A DNA stretch of 12,743 bases from Thermoplasmata archaeon (GCA_021826835.1 JAKAYH010000026.1:1-12743), one strand, 5' to 3'; shown: positions 1 to 7,884, counted from the first letter of the stretch. The notes: a model not told the origin generated them from the sequence alone. Translations and numbers: made by a program.

Positions 1-62
1 AATTCTTCAAGTCCCTCCATGTCAAGCTCGAATTCATTTTCCAGGAACTGTATCTTCACCAT
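1..62 (-). CDS. 5' end of a leftward gene of unknown function (partial)
   Basis: An open frame starts with ATG at 62 and runs off the left edge; the visible protein begins MVKIQFLENEFELDMEGLEE. The frame stays open upstream to about 126, with a possible GTG at 104, but ATG at 62 is preferred: an AT-rich TATA-like stretch (about 90-100) lies roughly 33 bases upstream and the residues from there look protein-like. It is divergent from the corA-like gene, and the two share the 63-193 spacer. Only about 20 residues are visible, so no function can be given. It could be a chance frame. Confidence 0.4.
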   Translation of the reverse strand, partial: MVKIQFLENEFELDMEGLEE

Positions 63-163
63 GTTCAATCTGTTGTTTATGTTCTGATTCTTAATAAAAT
101 TCACCTGAATCTGTTTCAGTTTCAATTAAACAGATGAAGGATATTTTCTGATTCCCTGAAAAA

Positions 164-172
164 TTATATTTA
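164..172 (+). promoter_or_regulatory. TATA box of the corA-like gene
   Basis: The sequence ttatattta is centred 26 bases upstream of the GTG start at 194. That is the spacing expected for an archaeal promoter giving a leaderless transcript. No ribosome site precedes the GTG, which fits. An identical box, inverted, precedes the methyltransferase gene. Confidence 0.55.
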
Positions 173-193
173 GAATTATGACTTAGGATTTTA

Positions 194-1210
194 GTGAAGA
201 TAACTGTTTCAAAATTATCCGGAAAGGTTATTGGGGCCTCTTCAGGAACAGACATTTCAATAATGGACCAGATCGGGCCAGACGATCTGTTCTGGGCGGA
301 TGTGGAAGGCTTCACACCTGATTTTCTTAATTATATTGAGAAGAGATTTTCCATCGATCCCCTGACAGTGGAGGATATCAATGCAGGGAAACAGAGGGTG
401 AAGATAGAGGATTATCCTGGCTATACCTTCATGGTATCAAAAAATGTCACTAAAACGGGAAAAGATGAATTCAGTTATGATACAGAGGAGGTATTTCTAA
501 TACTGATGGAGAATGGAATGCTGACACTCCACCAGAATCCTTCTTCTGTGGTGCAGCATTCTATTGATTCCATTGGGAACCGTGCCAAGACTATCAAGAA
601 GGAGAAAAATTTCCCTTCACTAGTGATGCACCAGGTATTTGATTTTTCTGTGGATTCTTTCTTCAGCGCACTTTCTGACATGGAGAACTGGCTTGTTTCG
701 GTCAGGGTTGATCTGCTGGACTTTGATAATATCACATCCAAGGAGCTTAATGACCTGAAAAATATAATGGCCTTCATTTCCCGGGCCAGATCGGAGATGG
801 GAAATCTCAGAATCACTTTAACACAACACAGGGATGTGATGTCCCTTGCTCAGAATGATGCAATAAAGTTTCTGTCACCTGATCTTTCTCATGATTTCAG
901 GGATATCTATGATCATACATTCCAGATGATTGAGGCCCTGGATTCGTATACTCTTAGAGCAGGTGATATCAGGGATTTGTATTTCACCCTTAGATCAGCG
1001 TATACCGATAATATACTGAGGTTGCTGACCTTAGTGGCCACTATTTTCCTTCCCCTTACATTCCTGACAGGTTTCTATGGAATGAACTTCACAAAAGGAT
1101 TTTACGAACCTGCATCTTCTTCCATCTATGGATTCTATGGGATGGTTGTGGTCATGCTGCTTATTTCCTCAGTACTGCTTTTAATTTTCAGAAAACGTGG
1201 CTGGGTATGA
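194..1210 (+). CDS. corA: CorA-family divalent metal ion channel/transporter
   Basis: This is a 338-residue membrane protein of the CorA family, which forms pentameric channels for Mg2+ (some members Co2+, Ni2+ or Zn2+) in the cytoplasmic membrane. Residues 1 to about 270 form the soluble cytoplasmic domain, including the long helical region. Two hydrophobic segments follow near residues 274-294 and 313-332, and the signature YGMN (295-298), the selectivity motif of the family, ends the first. The tail is short and basic (FRKRGWV), as in other CorA proteins. Length is normal for the family. The GTG at 194 is chosen because the N-terminal beta-strand begins there and a TATA box sits 26 bases upstream; the next ATG (263) would cut that strand. 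It is the only gene here that looks like ordinary chromosome and probably marks the left flank of the island. Family call is firm; the ion is not determined. Confidence 0.93.
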   Translation: MKITVSKLSGKVIGASSGTDISIMDQIGPDDLFWADVEGFTPDFLNYIEKRFSIDPLTVEDINAGKQRVKIEDYPGYTFMVSKNVTKTGKDEFSYDTEEVFLILMENGMLTLHQNPSSVVQHSIDSIGNRAKTIKKEKNFPSLVMHQVFDFSVDSFFSALSDMENWLVSVRVDLLDFDNITSKELNDLKNIMAFISRARSEMGNLRITLTQHRDVMSLAQNDAIKFLSPDLSHDFRDIYDHTFQMIEALDSYTLRAGDIRDLYFTLRSAYTDNILRLLTLVATIFLPLTFLTGFYGMNFTKGFYEPASSSIYGFYGMVVVMLLISSVLLLIFRKRGWV

Positions 1211-1223
1211 ACCCATGACAGAA

Positions 1224-1243
1224 TTTTTTCACACGTTTTTGAA
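1224..1243 (+). terminator. Possible T-rich terminator of corA
   Basis: Two T runs (six and five T) lie within about 35 bases after the corA stop codon. Archaeal transcription often ends at such T-rich tracts without a hairpin, and no stable hairpin is evident. The whole spacer is AT-rich, so the call is modest. Confidence 0.35.
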
Positions 1244-1763
1244 ATACACTTCAACTTGATACGTATTATTATTAATTTCCATTGAACATGAATTAGCACA
1301 GTTATTAAATGATTGAGAGCATTACTAAATTATGATGTCTATGTTTTCTCAATTCTTTTCAAATTTATCCATCATCCATTTTAACCATTATAACAATAGA
1401 CTTAATTTTCCCCCCAATTTTAGAAACTGAATAAAAATATGATCAACAAATATAGTTACAAGACGTATACTTCAAAAAAAATTATTTCGATCAGAATACA
1501 AGTATTGATGTTTGGGTAAATATGCCGAACCGTGATCTTTAGCTTAAATCGGTAGTTCATTCTTGAAACCTTAAAAATCAAATGTAATTTTTTTAAATTT
1601 TTTAATTTACATTTATATTTTTAATAAAGAAATGAGGTTGACTTTAGACAACAAATGCATAATAAAAGACACCTTCAATGGAAATAAATTTAGAAAAAAT
1701 AAAATAATATAAATTTTAGCAATCATTTAAGATATTATAAGGATATATTTTTAATAATAAAGA

Positions 1764-1790
1764 AGCTTTTTTAAAAAATATTGTTTTTCA
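1764..1790 (-). terminator. Possible terminator of the sensor/regulator operon
   Basis: Read leftward just after the regulator's stop codon, the DNA has runs of T followed by A, including a small A/T dyad next to gctt. This fits a T-tract terminator for the two-gene operon. The base composition makes such tracts common, so this is weak. Confidence 0.3.
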
Positions 1791-2873
1791 TTAACTCTTT
1801 TTGAATGATTCTATTAGTTTATCAGTGTCAATAAAGGGAATGCCAACCCTTTCATATTGTCTTATAAAGTTGGAAAGCATAGCTTCAGCAAAAGGACTGT
1901 CCAGTTTTGCTATTTTGACATAGTCACTTAGTTTTTCATAACGTTCAGTGATCAAATTTTGGAAGTCTAGTATCTGACTATCCATCAGTGGAAATTCAGG
2001 TAGAAAGAATAGCGTTGATTTTCTATTCTCCATTAATTTCTTTAGTTCATTTGTATTTTCTTTTGAATTACTTTTCATCCACTTTTCATATTCATTTCGA
2101 TCTTTAAGAGGTTTTGCTTCAACCATTAAAACAAAGTCAACACCTACGCTACTATCATTTCTTTGGATCATCTCACATGTTGGAGTCAGTATCACATATT
2201 TTTTTTCATTTTTGATAAGAATATCACCTGTCTCGAATATTTTTGAAACTGGTGGAAAAACATAAAATTCTAATGTTTTGACAAATGTATTGCCTTTTTT
2301 TGCATCCGGAAACAACTCCGAGAGATTTTCCTTAGAAAGGAGAAGAGAAAGTCTTCTTACGAGCATAAGAAGAATTTCATCTGCACTCACTTTATCTTTG
2401 AGCTTTTCCCAATTGTTTCCTATAAAATCCCAGAAAAAAGTTCGTATTGTTTTATCCGCATAATTAAGAATGTCCTTCCTAACGTTTATTAGACCTGACT
2501 TTGCTAAATCACTTATCTCAGATTTTAATACGTCTGTTCCATCTGACTTTCGCACTATTCTAACTACCTCAGAAGCAAAATCATTTACTTTATTCACAAG
2601 TCCAGTGTAAAAGATGATTGGAATATATCTAGTATTTTTCACCTTATCAAGAACAGCTATTCCAGCTAAATCTGGGGTTTCAATGTTTGCATTTCCACGA
2701 TAAACGTCAACTATGATTAGATCAAAATCATCAGTTTCAAGTTTTAAAATGGCTTCATCAAAATCAGTATGAATTGTTACTTCAAATCTCTCACCCGAAA
2801 TATCAGAGCTTTCCAATATTTCTTTTGTATCATTCAAAATATTTTCATCATCATCTACGTATAATATTCTCAT
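1791..2873 (-). CDS. Response regulator: receiver domain plus uncharacterised C-terminal domain
   Basis: A 360-residue protein. Residues 1-120 are a CheY-like receiver: acidic cluster VDDDE (residues 6-10), phospho-acceptor Asp56 in LIIVDVY, the conserved Thr90 in FYTG and Lys109 in RKSD. The rest is not a helix-turn-helix DNA-binding domain. It has a helical part (about 130-185), a strand-rich part with the motif VILTPTCEM (about 226-234) and VGVDFVLMVEAKP, then FFLPEFP and a C-terminal stretch around SPFAEAML and RVGIPFIDTD. These motifs look conserved and may form an output domain of its own kind; I do not recognise a named family with certainty. ATG at 2873 overlaps the TGA of the upstream sensor gene (ATGA), so the two are translationally coupled and probably act as a phosphorelay pair. 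Inference: the output acts on protein or nucleic acid rather than as an ordinary transcription factor. Confidence 0.85.
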   Translation of the reverse strand: MRILYVDDDENILNDTKEILESSDISGERFEVTIHTDFDEAILKLETDDFDLIIVDVYRGNANIETPDLAGIAVLDKVKNTRYIPIIFYTGLVNKVNDFASEVVRIVRKSDGTDVLKSEISDLAKSGLINVRKDILNYADKTIRTFFWDFIGNNWEKLKDKVSADEILLMLVRRLSLLLSKENLSELFPDAKKGNTFVKTLEFYVFPPVSKIFETGDILIKNEKKYVILTPTCEMIQRNDSSVGVDFVLMVEAKPLKDRNEYEKWMKSNSKENTNELKKLMENRKSTLFFLPEFPLMDSQILDFQNLITERYEKLSDYVKIAKLDSPFAEAMLSNFIRQYERVGIPFIDTDKLIESFKKS

Positions 2874-4960
2874 TCAATCACCGCTGGAAGTTTGATTCTG
2901 AAAGTAGCACCTTTCAAAGATCCTTCGGAGAGCAACTCAAGTGTACCTCCAAATTCAGTTGCCTGTTCTCCAGCAATTGTCAACCCCAATCCAATACCAT
3001 TTGGTTTTGTCGTGAAATATGGATCAAAAATTGAATCTTGATATTCTTCTGAAACACCTGGACCACTATCACTGAACAATATGGAAATCCATGAATTATC
3101 CTTGGAAATTGTCACTTCTATTTGGCCATATTTAATGTCTTGTGTGTGAATCCAATAAATGCTATTTTGTAACAAATTTACTATAATTGTTTCGAACCCA
3201 GCTAAATCGACTTTATATTCTGTGTTCCCATCTATAATTTTGTATTCGATGTTGTTCCTAGTTAGTTCATCCTGAAAGAGGAGAAATACCTCTCTTACCG
3301 CAGACTCCAATTGTATGATTTTAGCAGGTGCCCTTGCCCTTCCTCCAAATGGTTCAAGTCTTTTAAAAAGCGTAGCAATTCTAATTTGTTCATTGGAAAC
3401 CATTTCTAATCTTTTGTCCACTTTTAGAATATCAGGAGGAATTCTGTGTATCTCTTGTTTTATAATTTTAATTTGATTGTCGAATTTAACTAAGATATCA
3501 TTTCCATCGTGTAATGCTACATCAACTAACATACCTAGCGTGCTAAGCCTGCGATATCTTGAGATTGCATCCTTCACTTTTTTAAATCCTTCATTTATTT
3601 TTGATTCTGTTGAATGTACCAACTGATTAATTTCTATGTCGTCAGGCAATCTTTGTTGTATTAGTTCAACTACCTGTCTAAAATCAATGTTGTTGAAAAA
3701 CCCCCCTGATTGGGTTGTAGTTCTGATTCTAGCTCTTTCTTGATATCTTTCCTGTTCAAGTTTACTCAAAATTGCAATGATCTTGGATGAAAAATCATCA
3801 AATTCCAATGTTTGAATGATGCCTTCTCTGTTACTTTGATCTTTCAATTCTTGGTTAGAATCTAAGTTTATATCCACAAGTCCTACCACTTGATTATTGC
3901 TCAATCTCATGGTTGGATTTTGTACCCTTCTGAGACCCAACCCTAACCAATCATTTTTTCGAGTGCTTTCACCATACGGAAGAACCCTAAATTTGTCTCT
4001 GTAAACTGAAATTCCAGAAGCATCATTCAAATCCCTTCTCATGTCCCTAATTGTTGTTCCAGATTCATTTACAATGGATTCAAGATCATCCCTGTCCCAA
4101 ACTCTGAATTCAAATGAAAATGGTCCGCAAGAAAAACCCCCCATTGCCTTATTTTCATATTTCCAAACAATGTTCTTAACACTTAAAAATCTTCGGCTAT
4201 AATAGTCTGCTGAACAATTGCCTCTGGAATCGATAAAACCCTTGATTGAATAATGCGGTTTCCCAAGAGAAGGAGGGGAATGCACTTCCCCGTTAAACGA
4301 TTCAAGAGTTTTAGAAGCTTTAGTCGTATCAATCAAAATCTCAAAATCTTTTTTTGGTGCCCAAGGGTTCATTAATCTGGATAAAGCAAGTTTCAACGAA
4401 CGAAGTTTATTTTCATCCCAAGATTTTCTTACGTGTTCCAATATAAGTATTGTTCCCTTTTCTTCTATCAGCTTAGGTTTTCTTGTTTTCCAATCACATT
4501 TTATTTCATCCAGATATAAATCTGATGTTTCAAAATTAGCCCAATTGAAATGCGCTTCTATCTCATTTCCTTTTGCAATTCTTGTGATAAGTGTCAACTC
4601 CTTTGCCACCTTTGCAGAAGCGAACCTTCCAATTCCTTTTTCCCCCAACATTCTTCTTCCACCGGGGCTGACTCGAAGAAGAGATTTTGTTCCATTAGCT
4701 GGTTCCATCCACCCGCGTTTAACAGTGTCTAAGGTCATACCATTTCCTTTGTCCGAAATGATTATTCTACCATTCCCTTCTAGCATTGGACCTTCAAATG
4801 AAATTGTGACTGAATGTGAATCTGCATCGTAACTATTTTTAATCAATTCTATTATCGCAACATTGTCGTCGCTGATAAGCTCACTACCTATAACACTTAT
4901 AATTTTTGCCTTTGGTCGAAAAGTTTCAGTCCCTTGTTCAATTATTTCATCAGCTGCCAT
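2870..4960 (-). CDS. Double-GHKL ATPase/histidine-kinase-like protein
   Basis: With ATG at 4960 the protein has 696 residues and no membrane segment or signal peptide. The first GHKL ATPase domain is of Hsp90/MutL/MORC type: N-box EL-KNSYDAD (38-47), DKGNGM (70-75) and GEKGIGRF (106-113). A transducer-like region with SGISVYRDKFRVLPYGE follows (about 315-331). After a predicted helical stretch comes a kinase-like half: an H-box-like LHDGNDIL with His484, a second N-box VNLLQNS (594-600), DSGPG (631-635) and GIGLGL (655-660). It may therefore sense something through an ATP-driven N-terminal clamp and phosphorylate the regulator encoded just downstream. The frame is open to TTG at 5041, with another ATG at 4990, but conserved sequence begins after 4960 and a TATA box lies about 40 bases upstream of it. 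Kinase activity is inferred; phosphotransfer from His484 is not shown. Confidence 0.88.
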   Translation of the reverse strand: MAADEIIEQGTETFRPKAKIISVIGSELISDDNVAIIELIKNSYDADSHSVTISFEGPMLEGNGRIIISDKGNGMTLDTVKRGWMEPANGTKSLLRVSPGGRRMLGEKGIGRFASAKVAKELTLITRIAKGNEIEAHFNWANFETSDLYLDEIKCDWKTRKPKLIEEKGTILILEHVRKSWDENKLRSLKLALSRLMNPWAPKKDFEILIDTTKASKTLESFNGEVHSPPSLGKPHYSIKGFIDSRGNCSADYYSRRFLSVKNIVWKYENKAMGGFSCGPFSFEFRVWDRDDLESIVNESGTTIRDMRRDLNDASGISVYRDKFRVLPYGESTRKNDWLGLGLRRVQNPTMRLSNNQVVGLVDINLDSNQELKDQSNREGIIQTLEFDDFSSKIIAILSKLEQERYQERARIRTTTQSGGFFNNIDFRQVVELIQQRLPDDIEINQLVHSTESKINEGFKKVKDAISRYRRLSTLGMLVDVALHDGNDILVKFDNQIKIIKQEIHRIPPDILKVDKRLEMVSNEQIRIATLFKRLEPFGGRARAPAKIIQLESAVREVFLLFQDELTRNNIEYKIIDGNTEYKVDLAGFETIIVNLLQNSIYWIHTQDIKYGQIEVTISKDNSWISILFSDSGPGVSEEYQDSIFDPYFTTKPNGIGLGLTIAGEQATEFGGTLELLSEGSLKGATFRIKLPAVIE

Positions 4961-4995
4961 ATTGATCAAATATACACAATTGCATTCCATTTTGG

Positions 4996-5003
4996 TATAT
5001 TTA
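4996..5003 (-). promoter_or_regulatory. TATA-like box of the sensor/regulator operon
   Basis: Read leftward the sequence is taaatata. It would place transcription start near 4974, some 14 bases before the ATG at 4960. This supports that start over the upstream TTG (5041) and ATG (4990). A second A/T box at 5054-5062 could serve a longer transcript. Confidence 0.35.
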
Positions 5004-5516
5004 TTCTCTCTTAATATTTGAATTTCAAAAGTTGATATCAATATACAGTACCAATTTATTATACGTTTAAGACTTTTATTTTTCTTTTCTTCTATACGCT
5101 TAACATTTTTAATAAGTAGTCATGTTCATCATTGTTCCCACGAGTATATTAAGTAGTTTTTTACCATAAAAGGGTATTCTGCATTAATTCATCTAAACTC
5201 CATCTTAGGGAGATTGCTGATGTTTTCTCAATTTAAGCAAAATATAATTTTCTTTATCCAAAATTAACTTTGGAAAGAAAAAATTTCAAAAATATGAATT
5301 TATTAGAACCATTGCTTTGCTTATTATTTGAACTCTCACTTTCCCCTTTCCATTATCTCAATTTTCTTTCCTAACTGTGGTTTTGGGTTTCATAAATTGT
5401 GCATGATACACTTTTCACTATTTCGTATCGTTTTTTCATAAACTCTAGTCCTTTTCTAGCTAACCTACTAAAAACCCATTTATACACTATTACTTAAATT
5501 TTTAGGGATACATCAT

Positions 5517-5657
5517 ATGAATTTTATTGCTGATATACATGGGATTCCATCATTAACGTTTAAAAAACCAATTTATTGTTCACAATTACATAGAATAGCT
5601 ATAAATAACTACTCTGGAATTGTTGATATTCTTAAACTTTATCTCCTGTTCATTTAA
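5517..5657 (+). CDS. Possible 46-residue small protein
   Basis: An ATG at 5517 opens a 46-codon frame beginning MNFIADIHGIPSLTF and ending LKLYLLFI. An AGGGA sequence lies about 9 bases upstream, and a tttatacac TATA-like box lies near 5479-5487. No family is recognisable. A frame this short in AT-rich DNA can arise by chance, and nothing else supports it. Confidence 0.15.
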   Translation: MNFIADIHGIPSLTFKKPIYCSQLHRIAINNYSGIVDILKLYLLFI

Positions 5658-5722
5658 ACCTCATGCTCGTTTACCCACTATATCAATCTATGTACTGTGC
5701 TAAAATTGACTCTGTCTTGCTT

Positions 5723-5769
5723 GACTACTGTAGTCTGCAATTTTAAGAACCTAACCTACTAAGTAGTTT
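5723..5769. repeat. Two short CTAC/GTAG inverted repeats
   Basis: GACTAC-T-GTAGTC (5723-5735) is a perfect 6-base dyad. The second, CTACT-A-AGTAG (5756-5766), can be extended to 5753-5769 with one mismatch. Their centres are 32 bases apart, about three helical turns, which would suit two dimers on one DNA face. They lie over 430 bases upstream of vsr, so a role as operator is unproven. Confidence 0.3.
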
Positions 5770-6175
5770 CGTCCTAACTCTACTCTTCGCCCATATACTT
5801 TTAATACTTTAGATGAAACTGTATAACAATCTATCACAATAAATTAATATTATAATGATTGTGTTAACTCATAAATATTGAATTTATAAATAATTAAAGA
5901 GTAATGCAAATTCATCAAAATAGTATATATGGTTTCCTTAAATAAAATCAAAGGCAAGAATTTGAGCAATAGAAAATATTTGATGTCTAAAAACTTTGAA
6001 ATGTAAAAATCAAGTAATGAGTAAAAACAATTGCTTCTTCCATTTTATAATGTAATTATATTTACTTGATCTATTAAGATATTTATATTTATTCCAAGAT
6101 TATCTTTAATTCCAAACCCCAGACTAAGAACATAGAAAGATTTAAAGTGTGACATTTGATCAAAGTTTCTCAAAG

Positions 6176-6181
6176 TTTAAA
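6176..6181 (+). promoter_or_regulatory. TATA-like box of vsr
   Basis: TTTAAA is centred about 26 bases upstream of ATG 6204, the spacing for a leaderless transcript. It argues for the 6204 start and against the upstream ATG at 6156. A second attta box near 6140 is possible. Confidence 0.4.
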
Positions 6182-6203
6182 CAAGAAGAAGTATTTTATT
6201 AAT

Positions 6204-6614
6204 ATGAGTGATGTGCTTACCAAGGAACAGCGAAGTTATAACATGTCAAAGATACGCTGCAGGAATACCATACCTGAGCTTAACATCAGGAAGGCACTTC
6301 GTGCGCAGAGGATAAAGAATTACAGAGTTAAAAGTGATCTTCCAGGTAAGCCCGATATTTTATTCCCAAGGAGTAAAATTTTAGTGTTCGTCGATGGATG
6401 TTTCTGGCACATGTGTCCTTTGTGTTACAAGGAACCGTTGACCAGAAAGGAGTTCTGGAGTAAAAAAATTGAATCAAATGTGGTGAGGGATCAAAAGAAT
6501 AATATAATTCTATCACAACTTGGCTGGACAGTACTTAGGTACTGGGAACATGAGATCAAGAAAAATGCCGATTTGGTGGCTCTGAAAATAAGGGACAGGA
6601 TTGAAAAATCATGA
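6204..6614 (+). CDS. vsr: Vsr-family very short patch repair endonuclease
   Basis: A 136-residue protein of the Vsr family. E. coli Vsr nicks DNA 5' of the T in T:G mismatches left when 5-methylcytosine deaminates at Dcm sites. It starts MSDVLTKEQRSYNMSKIR, closely matching the E. coli start MADVHDKATRSKNM. Without gaps, Glu25 and catalytic Asp51 (PGKPDIL) fall at the E. coli positions, and GCFWH at 65-69 gives His69. Thr63-His64 of E. coli are Val63-Asp64 here, a form I believe is common outside enterics. Likely zinc ligands are Cys66, Cys71, Cys74 and His116. The frame opens at 6156, but ATG 6204 matches the family and has a TATA box. It overlaps the end of the convergent methyltransferase gene by six bases, as expected for a functional pair. 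It could instead be a restriction nuclease for the neighbouring ATPase system. Confidence 0.93.
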   Translation: MSDVLTKEQRSYNMSKIRCRNTIPELNIRKALRAQRIKNYRVKSDLPGKPDILFPRSKILVFVDGCFWHMCPLCYKEPLTRKEFWSKKIESNVVRDQKNNIILSQLGWTVLRYWEHEIKKNADLVALKIRDRIEKS

Positions 6615-7799
6615 AACAAGCCCTGCAAACTGTAATGTTTCTGATAATTTTTCATTTAACATGCCTGCCATTCTAGAATACACTTCTGTCAGGAATTGTC
6701 CTAGCAAAGGTGGAACTGCATTTCCTACAAGCCTGAAGGCAGGACTCATTGGAATACCAAAGACAAAGTTGTCTGGAAATGACTGGATTCTTGCAGCCTC
6801 CCTGACTGAGATGGATCTGTTCAAGGACGGGTGTATGTAAGAATTTCCATCCTTCTGAAGATGAGCAACAATGGTCCTTGAGGGCTCATTCCATTCCAAC
6901 CTGAAGAATTTGTCTTTAAATGAGGAAGTTTTATATGTACTGTGTTTTCTACCCTTTACAACCTCAGGCATTCTCTCAACCAAGGATGCGTAATTTTCTC
7001 CTTGTCTAAGATTAGATATTATCCTCAGATCATCAGAGTTTGGGTTACGAGAAATGTGATCCGGAAATCCTGGGGATATTTTATCATGCACGGTAGTTAC
7101 AGGAACAGCTTGAAGATTGGATATTGCTTTTTCAAGATTCGAATGTTTAATTGTGTCCTTTGCCTTTCTTACGACCGAATCCATCTCGGATGGCTTAAGG
7201 CTGTATTCAAGTGAAGCCATTATAAATGCACGTTTTCTCTTCTGTGGAATCCCGATATTATATGAATCAATAATAAACGGATCTAGAACGTTGTAACCTA
7301 TTTCCGAGAGCTGCTCCTGTAGAATTTCAGTCACAAGTTTCCTATCTCCACTATGATTGATAAAATGCTTCTTCATCGCAGGAACGTTTTCGAGTATGAT
7401 CAGTTTTGGTTTGATCTGGGATGCAGCTCTTGAAATTTCTAGAGGAAGAAAGTTTCTCGGGTCATTTGCGGAATCGTATTCCTTCGTGAAGGAGAGTGAT
7501 TTCTTTGTTTTCATGCCTACAGATGAAAAACCTTGACATGGCGGTCCAGCAAGAAGAATGTCTGGTGCGTCTCCCACAATGGCTCGGAAATCCGTTATTT
7601 TTGTGACGTCTTGCTCATAGAATTTTGCATCGGGCCTGTTTCTGGAATAAACCTGCCTTGCCCTAGGATCATTGTCTATTGCTAGAAAAGGTCTAAAACT
7701 CGGTTCAAGAGAGGCAGAAAAGCCTCCTGCACCACTAAATAATTCGAAAATTGTTACCAATTTCTCTTTTTTTAATTTGTGAGAAAAAAAATCAAACAC
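6609..7799 (-). CDS. dcm: C5-cytosine DNA methyltransferase
   Basis: A 396-residue enzyme that moves a methyl group from S-adenosylmethionine to C5 of cytosine in DNA. The motifs come in standard order: I FELFSGAGGFS (18-28), IV GPPCQGFSSVG with catalytic Cys88, VI ENV (137-139), VIII QKRKRAF (186-192), IX RSISVREAARIQSFPD (328-343) and X RLVGNAVPPLL (356-366). The target recognition region lies between VIII and IX (about 200-325); the site cannot be read from it. The GTG at 7799 has GGAG 8 bases upstream and a TATA box 26 bases upstream; the next ATG would lose motif I. It can be made from its own promoter or from the upstream ATPase operon (gap of 85 bases). Composition looks somewhat GC-richer than the ATPase genes. 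With vsr it forms a modification/repair pair. Confidence 0.95.
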   Translation of the reverse strand: MFDFFSHKLKKEKLVTIFELFSGAGGFSASLEPSFRPFLAIDNDPRARQVYSRNRPDAKFYEQDVTKITDFRAIVGDAPDILLAGPPCQGFSSVGMKTKKSLSFTKEYDSANDPRNFLPLEISRAASQIKPKLIILENVPAMKKHFINHSGDRKLVTEILQEQLSEIGYNVLDPFIIDSYNIGIPQKRKRAFIMASLEYSLKPSEMDSVVRKAKDTIKHSNLEKAISNLQAVPVTTVHDKISPGFPDHISRNPNSDDLRIISNLRQGENYASLVERMPEVVKGRKHSTYKTSSFKDKFFRLEWNEPSRTIVAHLQKDGNSYIHPSLNRSISVREAARIQSFPDNFVFGIPMSPAFRLVGNAVPPLLGQFLTEVYSRMAGMLNEKLSETLQFAGLVS

Positions 7800-7820
7800 C
7801 TTACTATCTCCAGGTTTAGT

Positions 7821-7829
7821 TTATATTTA
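7821..7829 (-). promoter_or_regulatory. TATA box of the methyltransferase gene
   Basis: Read leftward it is taaatataa, the exact complement of the corA box. It is centred 26 bases upstream of the GTG at 7799. This gives the methyltransferase its own promoter inside the defence cluster, so methylation could precede expression of the ATPase operon. Confidence 0.5.
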
Positions 7830-7884
7830 AGAGTAATGGTTGACATTAATTGCTCAAAAAATGATACTTAAGAAGATAAATTGA

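Larger units (their letters stand above)
1211..1790. other. AT-rich spacer between convergent corA and the response regulator
   Basis: This 580-base stretch has no credible open frame on either strand. It holds T-rich tracts at both ends that could stop the two converging transcripts. An 8-base inverted repeat (aaatgtaa at 1580-1587, ttacattt at 1607-1614) flanks a run of A and T. It may contain the left junction of the island, but no repeat of the right-hand tRNA sequence is visible. Confidence 0.6.
4961..6203. other. Long AT-rich gap between divergent sensor and vsr genes
   Basis: About 1.2 kb separates the divergent sensor operon and vsr. No frame of 60 or more codons is credible here, apart from upstream extensions of the two flanking genes. 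It holds the promoters of both, one possible 46-codon frame (5517-5657), and two short dyads of the form CTAC...GTAG centred at 5729 and 5761. No tRNA, insertion sequence or CRISPR repeat is visible. It could carry an unrecognised RNA or be the remains of a lost gene. Confidence 0.6.

Noticed and set aside
91..315. 74-codon leftward open frame
   Set aside because: It runs antisense across the corA promoter and start and has no recognisable features.
1525..1571. Slightly GC-richer patch (gaaccg...cggtagttc) in the corA spacer
   Set aside because: Considered as a tRNA or att fragment, but it does not match the right-hand tRNA and the pairing is imperfect.
1580..1614. Inverted repeat aaatgtaa / ttacattt
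   Set aside because: The arms are only 8 bases of mostly A/T with an A/T loop, expected by chance in this spacer.
4545..4832. 95-codon rightward frame inside the sensor gene
   Set aside because: Antisense shadow of the conserved GHKL domain.
5114..5767. AAGTAGT repeated at 5114, 5151 and 5761
   Set aside because: Seven-base repeats in AT-rich DNA with irregular spacing are not a CRISPR or iteron array.
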